Source: CAZOWM01 sp964583615 (GTDB lineage Bacteria; Spirochaetota; B62-G9; DRHN01). From it: a stretch of DNA of 30,179 bases. The stretch spans positions 1 through 30,179 of the forward strand of contig CAZOWM010000044.1 in assembly GCA_964583615.1 (NCBI GenBank), written 5' to 3'. The translations under genes and the position numbers were made by a program. Each line of letters opens with the position of its first letter. The first letter of the stretch is position 1. Positions 1 to 7,495 of this stretch are shown here, in pieces. A model generated the notes under the pieces. It searched no databases, was not told the DNA's origin, and was given only the letters and a program-made list of their open reading frames with translations.

Positions 1-90
1 CCGACAGAGAAACAGATAGAAGAAAATGACATGAGTGGGAATCAATTTTGACGTCAGCTTGTGTGGGATCCCGGGAGTAGGATCAAACCG

Positions 91-1077
91 CTATTCCCGC
101 CTTCTAAAATAGGAGTAGATGGAAAGCGACACAACAATGATGAGCCCGTAGATCAGCTGGGTCCAGAACCCTGTGAGCCCTATTGCCACGATGCCGCCTT
201 CAAGTGACCCGATGATGATGGCCCCGATGAAGGTCCCGAAGATCGTTCCCACTCCGCCGAACACCGAAGTCCCGCCGATAAACACCGCAGCAAGGGTCCT
301 CAGAAGGTACCCCTCACCGAGCGAGGGCCAGAGATACGTCACCTCGAGGCTTGCGAGAATTCCGGATAATGATGCAAAGAAACCCATCTGCATGAACACG
401 AGCATTTTTGTCCTGTTCACCCGAATTCCCATCATGCGGGCGCTTTCCACATTGTCGCCCACAATGAGCACATGGGAACCGAACCTGTGCCGTTTGAGAA
501 TAATCCAGAATATCACAGCGAGGGCAAGAAACCAGATCGCCTGAGCGGGAATCGTGTTTGCGATTCTGCCGACATACAGTTTGAACAGAAATGTCTCGTT
601 GACCGGAACAAGGGTTTCCCCGTACCCCTGGCCGCACACGTTTACAAGGCCTCTCCAGAGGAACATAGTCCCGATTGTTGCAACAAGAGAAGGGATGCGT
701 ACGTGTACGACGAGTAGACCATTCAACGCGCCTCCCGCGAGCCCGGTGGCGAAGCAGCAGAGTGTGGTGAGAATGATCGTGAGATTCGGATCCATTCCTC
801 TGTCGATGAGCACATTCGACAGTTTTGCAAACACCCACGCAGAAAACCCCATTATAGACGGAAATGAGAGATCCATCTCGCCTGCAACGATGACCAGAGT
901 GATTGCAAGAGCCATGATCCCGGAAAAGGGAATGGTTGACATGAAGGAGTAATACATATCAAATCGTGTGAATGTGCTCGGGTTTCCGATGAGGAAAAGC
1001 AGAAAGATTCCTCCAAACACACCCAGAATACTCAGTTCCAACCGCAGCTCTCGTGCCCGGGCGGTTTTCGCTATCAT
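91..1077 (-). CDS. Sugar-type ABC transporter permease (RbsC-like, BPD_transp_2 family)
   Basis: Inner-membrane permease of a carbohydrate-type (CUT2-like) ABC importer. The 328-residue protein is almost entirely hydrophobic helices and carries family landmarks: TIGTMFLWRG near residue 140, VGDNVESARMMGI near 210, and the glycine-rich GGTSVFGGVGTIFGTFIGA loop near 270-290. It probably homodimerises, because only one permease gene is present. The ATG at 1077 is preceded by GGGAG with a six-base spacer. It is the third gene after the binding protein and ATPase, 61 bp behind the ATPase stop, and is surely co-transcribed. The substrate cannot be read from sequence; ribose, other pentoses, hexoses or an autoinducer-like sugar are all possible. 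Family call is firm, substrate unknown. Confidence 0.93.
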   Translation of the reverse strand: MIAKTARARELRLELSILGVFGGIFLLFLIGNPSTFTRFDMYYSFMSTIPFSGIMALAITLVIVAGEMDLSFPSIMGFSAWVFAKLSNVLIDRGMDPNLTIILTTLCCFATGLAGGALNGLLVVHVRIPSLVATIGTMFLWRGLVNVCGQGYGETLVPVNETFLFKLYVGRIANTIPAQAIWFLALAVIFWIILKRHRFGSHVLIVGDNVESARMMGIRVNRTKMLVFMQMGFFASLSGILASLEVTYLWPSLGEGYLLRTLAAVFIGGTSVFGGVGTIFGTFIGAIIIGSLEGGIVAIGLTGFWTQLIYGLIIVVSLSIYSYFRRRE

Positions 1078-1138
1078 CTTCTTCTCCCGTTATTTGTAAC
1101 CCGCTGTCCGTGCGGGATATCCCCCACGAACAGCAGGA

Positions 1139-1912
1139 TTAATCGATCTTTCCGGTTTTCGCGAGCTTTACCATTTTATCCACAAGCTGATCTTGGCTGA
1201 TCTCGGCCTTGATGAATTCACCTGCAATCGAACCCCTGTCCAGAATGACGAATCTATCGGCAATAGGATAAACGTAGTAAATATTGTGGCTGATAAAGAC
1301 GGCGGATTTTCCGATTTCTTTTATGTTTCCGACGAAGTCCAGAACCCTTCGGGTTTCTGCGAGGGAAAGGCCCATGGTCGGCTCATCGAGAATGATGAGT
1401 TCGGCGTTGAAGTACAGAGCCCTGCCGATTGCGATCCCCTGCTTTTCACCGCCGGAGAGTGATTTCACAATCGAATCGGTGGTGATGGCCTTTGAGGTGA
1501 ACCCCATCTGTTCCCTCAGGATTTTTTCCGTCTCTTTCTTCTCCTCGTCGATCCTCAGGAACCCGAAACGGTCGGTGATCTCTCTTCCCATGAATATGTT
1601 TCTCCACATCGTCTGCTGCTCGCTCAGCGCGCGTTCCTGATACACTGTTTCAATTCCCATATCCCGAGACATGTCAACCGAGTGTATCGTAATCTTTTCC
1701 CCCTTAAAGTAGATCTCCCCTCTGTCCGGCTGGTGTACACCGGTGAGTATCTTGATGAGTGTGGATTTTCCTGCTCCGTTGTCTCCGACGAGACCGACAA
1801 TTTCGTTGTATTTTACATCGAAGTTCACGCCCTTCAGCACAACTACTTTTCCGAAGGATTTGCGGATATTGATCATGGAAACGAGTCTTTTCGGATTGCT
1901 GGTATTCGCCAT
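1139..1912 (-). CDS. Sugar-type ABC transporter ATP-binding protein, single nucleotide-binding domain (FrcA-like)
   Basis: Cytoplasmic ATPase energising the importer. In 257 residues it has one complete ABC domain: Walker A GDNGAGKST (43-51), Q-loop YQE (91-93), signature LSGGEKQ (152-158), Walker B ELIILDEPT (171-179) and H-loop ISHN (H209). The PDRG segment near 62-65 is typical of sugar importers. RbsA, MglA and XylG are tandem two-domain proteins of about 500 residues. This one is half that size, like FrcA, so two copies must pair. Start ATG 1912 has AAAGGA about ten bases upstream; an internal ATG at 1876 lacks a good ribosome site. It lies 28 bp after the binding protein and 61 bp before the permease. 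Confidence 0.93.
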   Translation of the reverse strand: MANTSNPKRLVSMINIRKSFGKVVVLKGVNFDVKYNEIVGLVGDNGAGKSTLIKILTGVHQPDRGEIYFKGEKITIHSVDMSRDMGIETVYQERALSEQQTMWRNIFMGREITDRFGFLRIDEEKKETEKILREQMGFTSKAITTDSIVKSLSGGEKQGIAIGRALYFNAELIILDEPTMGLSLAETRRVLDFVGNIKEIGKSAVFISHNIYYVYPIADRFVILDRGSIAGEFIKAEISQDQLVDKMVKLAKTGKID

Positions 1913-1940
1913 CTTTGCGTTTTCCTTTCCCCTTCAGGGA

Positions 1941-2933
1941 TTATCGAATTCCCTTCTCTGCAAGGGGAGCGACAAAATCGATATTTGTGATATCGATGAG
2001 CGCAGCACCGGTATCGATGTGAAGCCCCGCAAACCCGTACTTCTTTGTCAGACAGACCTGAAGAATCGGCAGGTACCCCTGAAGATAGGGCTGCTGATCG
2101 AGAACGACTCCGGTGTAGCCTTTCTTTATTGCATCCGCAGTTGCAGCGCTCAGGTCGAAGCCCGCAATGTAGATGTCGCCGGGCTTCTTTCTTGTCGCCT
2201 TCATGTAGGTTTCAGCGGTTGCGGTGAGGCCGCCGTGGTCCGTGACGATGAGCTTCACATCAGGGTTTTTGGACACATACCCGGTGAAAACCGGTGTACC
2301 GAGCGCGGCTTCGGTGTTGATTGCATCCGAGATTTCGATGTAGTCAACCTTCATGCCTGCCTCTTTGAGTGCATCGACGCATCCCCTTGAACGAAGTCCA
2401 CGAGTCTCCTGCGCAATCAGACCCCACACCATGCACCGGTCGCCTCGTCTCAGCCCCGCTCGCTTGATCGCTCCTTTTGCAAGCATCACCCCGGATGCGT
2501 AGAGCTCCTGTCCGACATACCCGAATCCACGGTCTTGATATTTTTCCTCTATCGGAGGAAGCGAGGTGTTCTGGCTCGTGACGATGATTCCTTTTGCAAT
2601 TGCTTCGTCAACCAGCGGCCCGAACGCATCCGGCCCTGGATGTCCCATTATGCAGATACCGTCGGGTCGCCTTGCAACAGCATCCTTGAACTGCGCGATC
2701 ATTTTATCGGGGATCCAGTCCGACCACACATAGTCGACCTTGCACCCCAGGTCCTGTTCCGCAGCCCGTGCACCCCTGTACACAACAGACGCAAACGGGC
2801 ATCCGGGAGGCCCTCCGGGGAAGAACACGATCCTGATTCCCTCAAAGTGCTGCTTTGGATCAGCAATCGCAAAGGATGCGACGCTCATCAAAAATGCGCA
2901 GATGAGGAATAAAATAAAAATCTTCTTTTTCAT
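1941..2933 (-). CDS. Sugar ABC transporter substrate-binding protein (Peripla_BP_4 / COG1879 type)
   Basis: Periplasmic binding protein that captures the substrate for the adjacent importer. The 330-residue protein begins with a classic Sec signal peptide (MKKKIFILFLICAFLMSVASFA, apparent cleavage after ASFAIA). The mature part follows the two-lobe LacI/RbsB plan: GARAAEQDLG near residue 55, a DAVARRPDGICIMG strand near 85, and IAGFDLSAATADAIKKG near 260. There is no lipobox cysteine at the cleavage site, so it should be soluble rather than a lipoprotein. Start ATG 2933 has AAGGGGG eight or nine bases upstream. It is first in the transcript, as expected for the most abundant component, behind the promoter at 3112-3140. 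Ligand unknown. Confidence 0.92.
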   Translation of the reverse strand: MKKKIFILFLICAFLMSVASFAIADPKQHFEGIRIVFFPGGPPGCPFASVVYRGARAAEQDLGCKVDYVWSDWIPDKMIAQFKDAVARRPDGICIMGHPGPDAFGPLVDEAIAKGIIVTSQNTSLPPIEEKYQDRGFGYVGQELYASGVMLAKGAIKRAGLRRGDRCMVWGLIAQETRGLRSRGCVDALKEAGMKVDYIEISDAINTEAALGTPVFTGYVSKNPDVKLIVTDHGGLTATAETYMKATRKKPGDIYIAGFDLSAATADAIKKGYTGVVLDQQPYLQGYLPILQVCLTKKYGFAGLHIDTGAALIDITNIDFVAPLAEKGIR

Positions 2934-2976
2934 GACACCAACCCCCTTTTGTGAAATGTAACAGAAATGTGTGTAT

Positions 2977-2990
2977 GGTCACCTCCTTTA
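2977..2990 (-). promoter_or_regulatory. Near-perfect Shine-Dalgarno sequence without a start codon, in the ABC operon leader
   Basis: Read on the minus strand this is TAAAGGAGGTGACC, an almost complete complement of the 16S 3' end. No ATG, GTG or TTG follows within 5-12 bases. The annotated start at 2933 is more than 40 bases further on and has its own weaker site. It may be a ribosome standby site, the remnant of a lost leader peptide, or chance. Confidence 0.4.
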
Positions 2991-3111
2991 CAGGAAGGAA
3001 TACACCCTTGTGACGGCAAAAAAAATTTATCACAGCTCTCTTCGTGGCTTTTCACGGGCACTTAAGTAAGCCTGCCCGATCGTGGAGTCGCTCTTTGTGT
3101 TATTCTCTCAA

Positions 3112-3140
3112 ATTACAGCACACAGCTTCTTTTTTGTCAA
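3112..3140 (-). promoter_or_regulatory. Sigma70-type promoter for the sugar ABC operon
   Basis: On the minus strand: -35 TTGACA (3140-3135), 17-base spacer, -10 TGTAAT (3117-3112), five of six matches to TATAAT. Transcription would begin near 3105, leaving a leader of about 170 nt before the binding-protein ATG at 2933. It lies in the 319-bp gap 2934-3252. Apart from this promoter and the unusual Shine-Dalgarno at 2977-2990, I see only a weak CGTG/CACG inverted repeat near 3043-3057 and no strong terminator. Confidence 0.7.
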
Positions 3141-3252
3141 GAAAATAACCCTAGATGCGCATAGATGAGGAGATGAAACCAAGAGATGAAGGGTGAAGCG
3201 TTTTTACCTCAGAAAAGAACAGAGCAATTCACCGAGCGTTGAAGGTACATCT

Positions 3253-4614
3253 CTAATTGAGAATAACCTCTTTCACGGAGTACCGGCTGGTTTCCTGCTC
3301 ATAATCGAGGACGAGAAAGGGATATTCCTTTATTCCGTTCCCGAAAAGAATCACTGTGCGGTTATTGTTGACGTCATCGAGCATCTTGTTTACGGGATGG
3401 AACGTAGTCACATGCAGCAGCCCGTTTTCCATGACGGCCCAGATGAAGCCGAAATCAGTGGCTGCATCGCTCCCTTTTGTCGGGTCGGTCGAATATATGA
3501 CGAGCTTGGGTTTCCCGGCGCTTTTCACACCCCACATGGAGAAGAACTGGCTCCGGCTATTGATATTCAGCCCCGTGGTCAGCACTCTGACGAGGGTATT
3601 TGCTCTCACCGCCAGGGCCACGATTCCACCGCCCGCGTCCTTTCCGCCGATTTCCGCAATGATTTCGTCTTTTTTATCTCCATCGAGATCGAAGCTGATG
3701 AGCTTTTTCAACGGAAGCGGCTTCTCATAGGTGAGGGGTTGCCCGAGCTTGATCCTCCCTGAAGAAAATTCCATCTTTTCCGAATGGACCTGAAAGGTAA
3801 CGGTGTCGTCGTTGTCGGGAACCCTGTTTTCGCGCGCCCAGATGAGATACGGACCGTTTCCATCGAGCCTCCCGATCGTCACCATGGCAGAGTTGAGTTT
3901 GTAGACGAGCCGAAGCATGCTTTTCGTACTCTCATAGGTGTAGAAGTAAGAATAATCACTGCCTGAAGCAACAACCACAGGTGCCGCGAATGATGGATCG
4001 GAAAATATCTGTAGCTTATCTATGGACGTGGTGCGCACATTTACAGAGTAAATTTTCTTAAACGATTTCTGTGACACTTCATACCCGGTGAGCGTACAAG
4101 CCCTCCCCTGCTTTTCTGTGCTCACCAGGATGATCTCTTCCTTTCCGTTCTGGTCGAGGTCTCCTGTAGCGCATATCGAGGGCCCGTGATCCAGGGTTCC
4201 GAGCTCCCGCAGCACGATACCCGGTGTGTCCGCAGGGAATGGAATCGGCTGAATGCCGGCGTCTTGAGAAGGGTTTTGTGCTGTGTCCTGAATTTTTTGC
4301 AGATACTGTCCATACATCCAGCCTTCGAGCCCCGATTCTTCGATCCTGATGCGGTACCAGTAATTCTGCATATCCGAGATGTGTTCAACAGTTTCACCCC
4401 GCTCGAGAATCGTGACTTCGGTTTCTTTGCTGACCTTCGTCAATATTCTGTGCTCGAGGGTGGGTCCGGTTCTCACGCGCACATAATTTCCGCTCACCTG
4501 GGCGCGATCGTCTTTGTTGAGGACCCCGTTTGGTATGACATGAAGCTGTTGTGAGAAAAGAAGCGCCGGAACACAGACAATCACTGCCAGGTAAAAAAGT
4601 CGTTTATTCCTCAT
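3253..4614 (-). CDS. Exported protein with bacterial SH3 domain and FG-GAP-like repeats
   Basis: A 453-residue secreted or periplasmic protein. Signal peptide MRNKRLFYLAVIVCVPALLFS is followed by an SH3b region at about residues 35-105 (NYVRVRTGPTLEHRILTKV, WYRIRIEESGLEGWMYGQYL). SH3b domains often bind peptidoglycan or other cell-wall ligands. The remainder looks like a degenerate beta-propeller with two calcium-loop motifs of FG-GAP/VCBS type, DLDQNGKEEI and DLDGDKKDEI. An in-frame extension runs to 4872, but the signal peptide and the ferredoxin gene on the other strand make ATG 4614 the sensible start. It diverges from the ferredoxin across a 144-bp gap. Precise function unknown; a cell-envelope sensor or adhesin-like role is inference. 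Confidence 0.82.
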   Translation of the reverse strand: MRNKRLFYLAVIVCVPALLFSQQLHVIPNGVLNKDDRAQVSGNYVRVRTGPTLEHRILTKVSKETEVTILERGETVEHISDMQNYWYRIRIEESGLEGWMYGQYLQKIQDTAQNPSQDAGIQPIPFPADTPGIVLRELGTLDHGPSICATGDLDQNGKEEIILVSTEKQGRACTLTGYEVSQKSFKKIYSVNVRTTSIDKLQIFSDPSFAAPVVVASGSDYSYFYTYESTKSMLRLVYKLNSAMVTIGRLDGNGPYLIWARENRVPDNDDTVTFQVHSEKMEFSSGRIKLGQPLTYEKPLPLKKLISFDLDGDKKDEIIAEIGGKDAGGGIVALAVRANTLVRVLTTGLNINSRSQFFSMWGVKSAGKPKLVIYSTDPTKGSDAATDFGFIWAVMENGLLHVTTFHPVNKMLDDVNNNRTVILFGNGIKEYPFLVLDYEQETSRYSVKEVILN

Positions 4615-4758
4615 TGCACAATTACCCTTGCAAAAAAATGTCCCTACTATTATTTTTATCGTACCGGATTGGAATTTGTAAAACAGTTTTCCTTTCCTTT
4701 TTCCGGGCGAAAGAGGCTTTCCCGTCCGGTTGATCTCGTATGGAATGCGGAGGCTTTT

Positions 4759-4962
4759 GTGGAACGGGTCGTCATCGAGAAAGAATGCTGTAAGGGGTGT
4801 GAACTCTGCATTAACGCGTGTCCCAGGTCCGTTCTTGTGATGTCTGAAGATTTCAACAAATCGGGCTACCATTACAGCGTTTTTAAAAATAAAGAAGACT
4901 GCAACAGCTGCACGTTTTGCGCAATTATTTGCCCGGACGTATGCATTGAAGTCTACAAATAG
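4759..4962 (+). CDS. Small 2x[4Fe-4S] ferredoxin, probable delta subunit of the 2-oxoacid:ferredoxin oxidoreductase
   Basis: A 67-residue electron carrier with two full cluster motifs: C11-x2-C14-x2-C17-x3-C21-P and C48-x2-C51-x2-C54-x3-C58-P. I place the start at GTG 4759 because GGAGG (4749-4753) sits five bases upstream. An in-frame ATG at 4669 would add 30 non-ferredoxin-like residues and has no such site. Proteins of this size are the delta (ferredoxin-like) subunits of KorABCD/VorABCD-type enzymes, and the alpha, beta and gamma subunits follow at 5100. A 137-bp gap with its own promoter separates it from alpha, so the stoichiometry of expression may differ. It could also be a free ferredoxin partner. 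Confidence 0.9.
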   Translation: MERVVIEKECCKGCELCINACPRSVLVMSEDFNKSGYHYSVFKNKEDCNSCTFCAIICPDVCIEVYK

Positions 4963-4972
4963 CTTTTTTTAC

Positions 4973-5001
4973 TTGAAAACCCGAAGCTTTCATTATATGA
5001 T
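4973..5001 (+). promoter_or_regulatory. Sigma70-type promoter for the 2-oxoacid oxidoreductase operon
   Basis: -35 TTGAAA (4973-4978), 17-base spacer, -10 TATGAT (4996-5001); each box matches the consensus at five of six positions. Transcription would start near 5008, giving a leader of about 90 nt to ATG 5100, which has AGAGAGGTG just upstream. It lies after the ferredoxin stop, so the alpha-beta-gamma genes can be transcribed without the ferredoxin. Confidence 0.62.
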
Positions 5002-5099
5002 ATTCTCCGGTTTGTCTGCTTATCTGAAAAAATCCAAGAACCTTTCGAGAAATGAAAGCAACGGACAACAAGGGCGTAATACGTCCAGAGAGGTGAATT

Positions 5100-6161
5100 A
5101 TGGATAATCGGGTATTGATGAGAGGGAATGAAGCGCTCTGTGAAGGTGCGATTATCGCCGGATGTCGATATTACTTCGGATATCCCATCACCCCGCAGAA
5201 CGAAGTCCCCGCATACATGTCACGGCGGCTTCCGCAGATTGGAGGGTGCTTCTTACAGGCGGAGAGTGAAATCGCCTCGATCAACATGATCTGGGGGGCT
5301 GTTGCCGCAGGGAAAAGAGCCATGACAAGCTCCTCTTCTCCGGGCATCAGCCTGATGCAGGAGGGGATTTCCTATCTCGCGGGTGCGGAGCTTCCCGCAG
5401 TGATCGTGAACATGGTGAGAGGAGGCCCGGGTCTCGGGAATATCGCTCCTTCACAGGCGGACTATTTTCAGGCTACCCGCGGTGGAGGGCACGGCGATTA
5501 CTACGTGATTGTGCTGGCCCCCTCGACCGTGCAGGAGCTCGCTCACATTATGATCGATGCGTTTGACCTTGCGGATCTCTACAGGACACCGGTTGTGGTG
5601 TTCGGAGACGGCGTGCTCGGGCAGATGACAGAGCCGCTTGTTTTACCCGAGCCCTCGAAAAGATCGCTTCCGGAAAAGGACTGGATTCTCGACGGCGCCA
5701 AAGGGCGTGATCCTCGGGTTATCAGGAGCCTCAGGCTTACTCCCCAGCAGGCACTTGAAGAGCATGTGTTGCACCTGAAAGAAAAGTTCGATCTCATTCG
5801 AGAAAAAGAAGTCCGTTACGACTCATACATGCTCGATGATGCAGAACTCGTCATTGTTTCTTTCGGTACATCTTCCAGAGTGTGCAAGTCATCGATACAG
5901 AATGCGAGAAAAAAGGGGATAAAGGTCGGCATGGTTCGTCCGGTTACGCTCTGGCCATATCCCTCCGAGTGTATCGCCGAGCTGGCGCGGAAAGACCGCG
6001 TGAGGGCATTTCTGGTCGTGGAGATGAATCTCGGGCAGATGATCGAAGATGTCAGGCTTGCGGTACAAGGGAAAAAGAACGTGTACTTCTATGGGAGAAC
6101 GGCGGGGATGCTCCCTGATGAAGACGAACTCCTTGCAAAGATTATGGAGGTGGGCAAATGA
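5100..6161 (+). CDS. vorB: 2-oxoacid:ferredoxin oxidoreductase, alpha subunit (VorB/KorA type)
   Basis: Alpha subunit of the CoA-acylating 2-oxoacid:ferredoxin oxidoreductases, which convert a 2-oxoacid plus CoA to acyl-CoA, CO2 and reduced ferredoxin. The 353 residues match the usual VorB/KorA length. It opens with RGNEALCEGAIIAGCRYYFG and YPITPQNEVPAYM, followed by QAESEIASINM near residue 55, SSSPGISLMQEG near 80 and the C-terminal domain beginning LVIVSFGTSSR near 255. The subunit lacks the TPP motif, which is in the next gene. The substrate could be branched-chain 2-oxoacids (Vor) or 2-oxoglutarate (Kor), and sequence alone does not decide. First gene of a tight three-gene operon; its stop overlaps the next start by ATGA. 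Confidence 0.93.
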   Translation: MDNRVLMRGNEALCEGAIIAGCRYYFGYPITPQNEVPAYMSRRLPQIGGCFLQAESEIASINMIWGAVAAGKRAMTSSSSPGISLMQEGISYLAGAELPAVIVNMVRGGPGLGNIAPSQADYFQATRGGGHGDYYVIVLAPSTVQELAHIMIDAFDLADLYRTPVVVFGDGVLGQMTEPLVLPEPSKRSLPEKDWILDGAKGRDPRVIRSLRLTPQQALEEHVLHLKEKFDLIREKEVRYDSYMLDDAELVIVSFGTSSRVCKSSIQNARKKGIKVGMVRPVTLWPYPSECIAELARKDRVRAFLVVEMNLGQMIEDVRLAVQGKKNVYFYGRTAGMLPDEDELLAKIMEVGK

Positions 6162-6913
6162 AGGCGATATACAGTCGGCCGGAAGCAATGAAAGAAACGA
6201 GGATGCACTACTGCCCCGGGTGCGGGCACAGCATCATACACAAACTCCTTGCCTCCTGCGTCGACGAGCTCGGGATCAGAGAGAAGACTATCATCGTCGG
6301 CCCCGTCGGATGCTCCGTTCTCATCTATAACTATTTGGACATGGATGGTTCAGAGGCTGCGCACGGGCGTGCGCAGGCAGTCGCAACCGGATTGAAACGC
6401 TCTCTCCCGGACCGTGTGGTCATCAGCTACCAGGGGGACGGGGACCTTGCCGCAATCGGAACTGCGGAAACGATCCACGCGGCGAATCGAGGAGAAAATT
6501 TCACGGTCATATTCGTGAACAATGCGATATACGGAATGACCGGGGGACAGCTTGCTCCGACAACACTGATCGGTCAGCGAACGAAAACGTCCCCTTATGG
6601 GCGTGACGCTAGAACCGCGGGATATCCACTGAAGATCTGTGAGCTTCTCAGCCAGCTCGAAGCACCGTTCTACATCGAACGCGTCTCAGTGCACGACGTG
6701 AAGCACGCAATAAGGACGAAAAAAGCAATTAAAAAATCGCTGCAGTATCAGATGGATGGGCTTGGGTACAGCTTTGTTGAAGTGCTCTCCATGTGTCCGA
6801 CGAACTGGGGGGTCACTCCTCTGGAGGCGGCCGAATGGGTGGGGAAGCACATGACCGAATATTATTCCCTTGGGGTATACAGGGATAGAGGATCGTCGGA
6901 GGAGACAAAATGA
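6158..6913 (+). CDS. 2-oxoacid:ferredoxin oxidoreductase, beta (thiamine pyrophosphate-binding) subunit (KorB/VorA type)
   Basis: Catalytic TPP-binding subunit, 251 residues. Visible motifs are CPGCGH (19-24), typical of the family, the Mg-TPP motif GDGDLAAIG beginning at residue 93 with NN at 121-122, and the conserved NNAIYGMTGGQLAPTT stretch. C-terminal MCPTNWG is also typical. There are no ferredoxin cysteine clusters in this chain, so electrons must pass to the small ferredoxin encoded at 4759 or to another carrier. The start overlaps the alpha stop (ATGA at 6158-6161), and the stop overlaps the gamma start (6910-6913), implying translational coupling and equal stoichiometry. Confidence 0.94.
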   Translation: MKAIYSRPEAMKETRMHYCPGCGHSIIHKLLASCVDELGIREKTIIVGPVGCSVLIYNYLDMDGSEAAHGRAQAVATGLKRSLPDRVVISYQGDGDLAAIGTAETIHAANRGENFTVIFVNNAIYGMTGGQLAPTTLIGQRTKTSPYGRDARTAGYPLKICELLSQLEAPFYIERVSVHDVKHAIRTKKAIKKSLQYQMDGLGYSFVEVLSMCPTNWGVTPLEAAEWVGKHMTEYYSLGVYRDRGSSEETK

Positions 6914-7455
6914 ACGAGAAGATCATCATTGCGGGGTTCGGCGGCCAGGGTGTGATCATGGCCGGAAAGCTCATTGCCTATGCGGGAATGGTCGAGGGAA
7001 AATATGTGTCCCATATTCCATCCTACGGAGCTGAAATGCGTGGAGGTACCGCAAACTGCTCGGTCATCATTTCCTCAACAGAGGTTGCCTCACCGTTGAT
7101 ACCTCATCCGACAACCCTCATCGCGATGAACCAGCCTTCGCTCGACAAGTTCGAACCGATGGTCGTCGAGGGGGGGAATGTATTCATAAACAGCTCACTT
7201 ATCGAAAGAAAAGTGGAGCGCAGTGACGTGCATGTGTATTACATACCCGCAAACAGCATTGCGGAAAAAGCGGGAAGCGGGAGGGCGAGCAATATTGCGA
7301 TGATTGGAGCGCTTCTGGCAGTTACAGAGCTTGCTTCCAAGGAAGTTGTGAGGGAGTCTCTTTCCGAGGTTATTTCGAAACGAAATATCAAATATCTGGA
7401 TATAAACTACAGGGCGCTCGACATCGGCTTCGAATACGTAAAAAATGAACACTGA
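6910..7455 (+). CDS. 2-oxoacid:ferredoxin oxidoreductase, gamma subunit (KorC type)
   Basis: Gamma subunit (POR gamma domain), 181 residues, normal length. The N-terminal glycine-rich motif GFGGQGVIMAGK (9-20) is diagnostic, followed by SYGAEMRGGTANC near 39-51, where the family contacts CoA and the alpha/beta interface. GRASNIAMIGALLAV near 120-135 is also conserved. Its start overlaps the beta stop by ATGA, completing the coupled alpha-beta-gamma set. The gene converges on 7496-8359; the short space between holds the palindrome GAACAGCTGTTC (7466-7477) but no terminator with a T-run. Confidence 0.93.
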   Translation: MNEKIIIAGFGGQGVIMAGKLIAYAGMVEGKYVSHIPSYGAEMRGGTANCSVIISSTEVASPLIPHPTTLIAMNQPSLDKFEPMVVEGGNVFINSSLIERKVERSDVHVYYIPANSIAEKAGSGRASNIAMIGALLAVTELASKEVVRESLSEVISKRNIKYLDINYRALDIGFEYVKNEH

Positions 7456-7495
7456 ATGTGCGCATGAACAGCTGTTCCATCTCGGAAAAGCGAAT

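Noticed and set aside
1..90. Possible start of a further gene on the minus strand (ATG at 32) after the permease
   Set aside because: Only about ten codons are inside the window and no ribosome site precedes the ATG.
4615..4872. 86-residue N-terminal extension of the SH3/FG-GAP protein
   Set aside because: It would overlap the ferredoxin gene on the other strand and place the signal peptide in the middle of the protein.
7466..7477. Palindrome GAACAGCTGTTC as a terminator between convergent genes
   Set aside because: It has no loop for a hairpin and no T-run; a chance palindrome or protein site is more likely.
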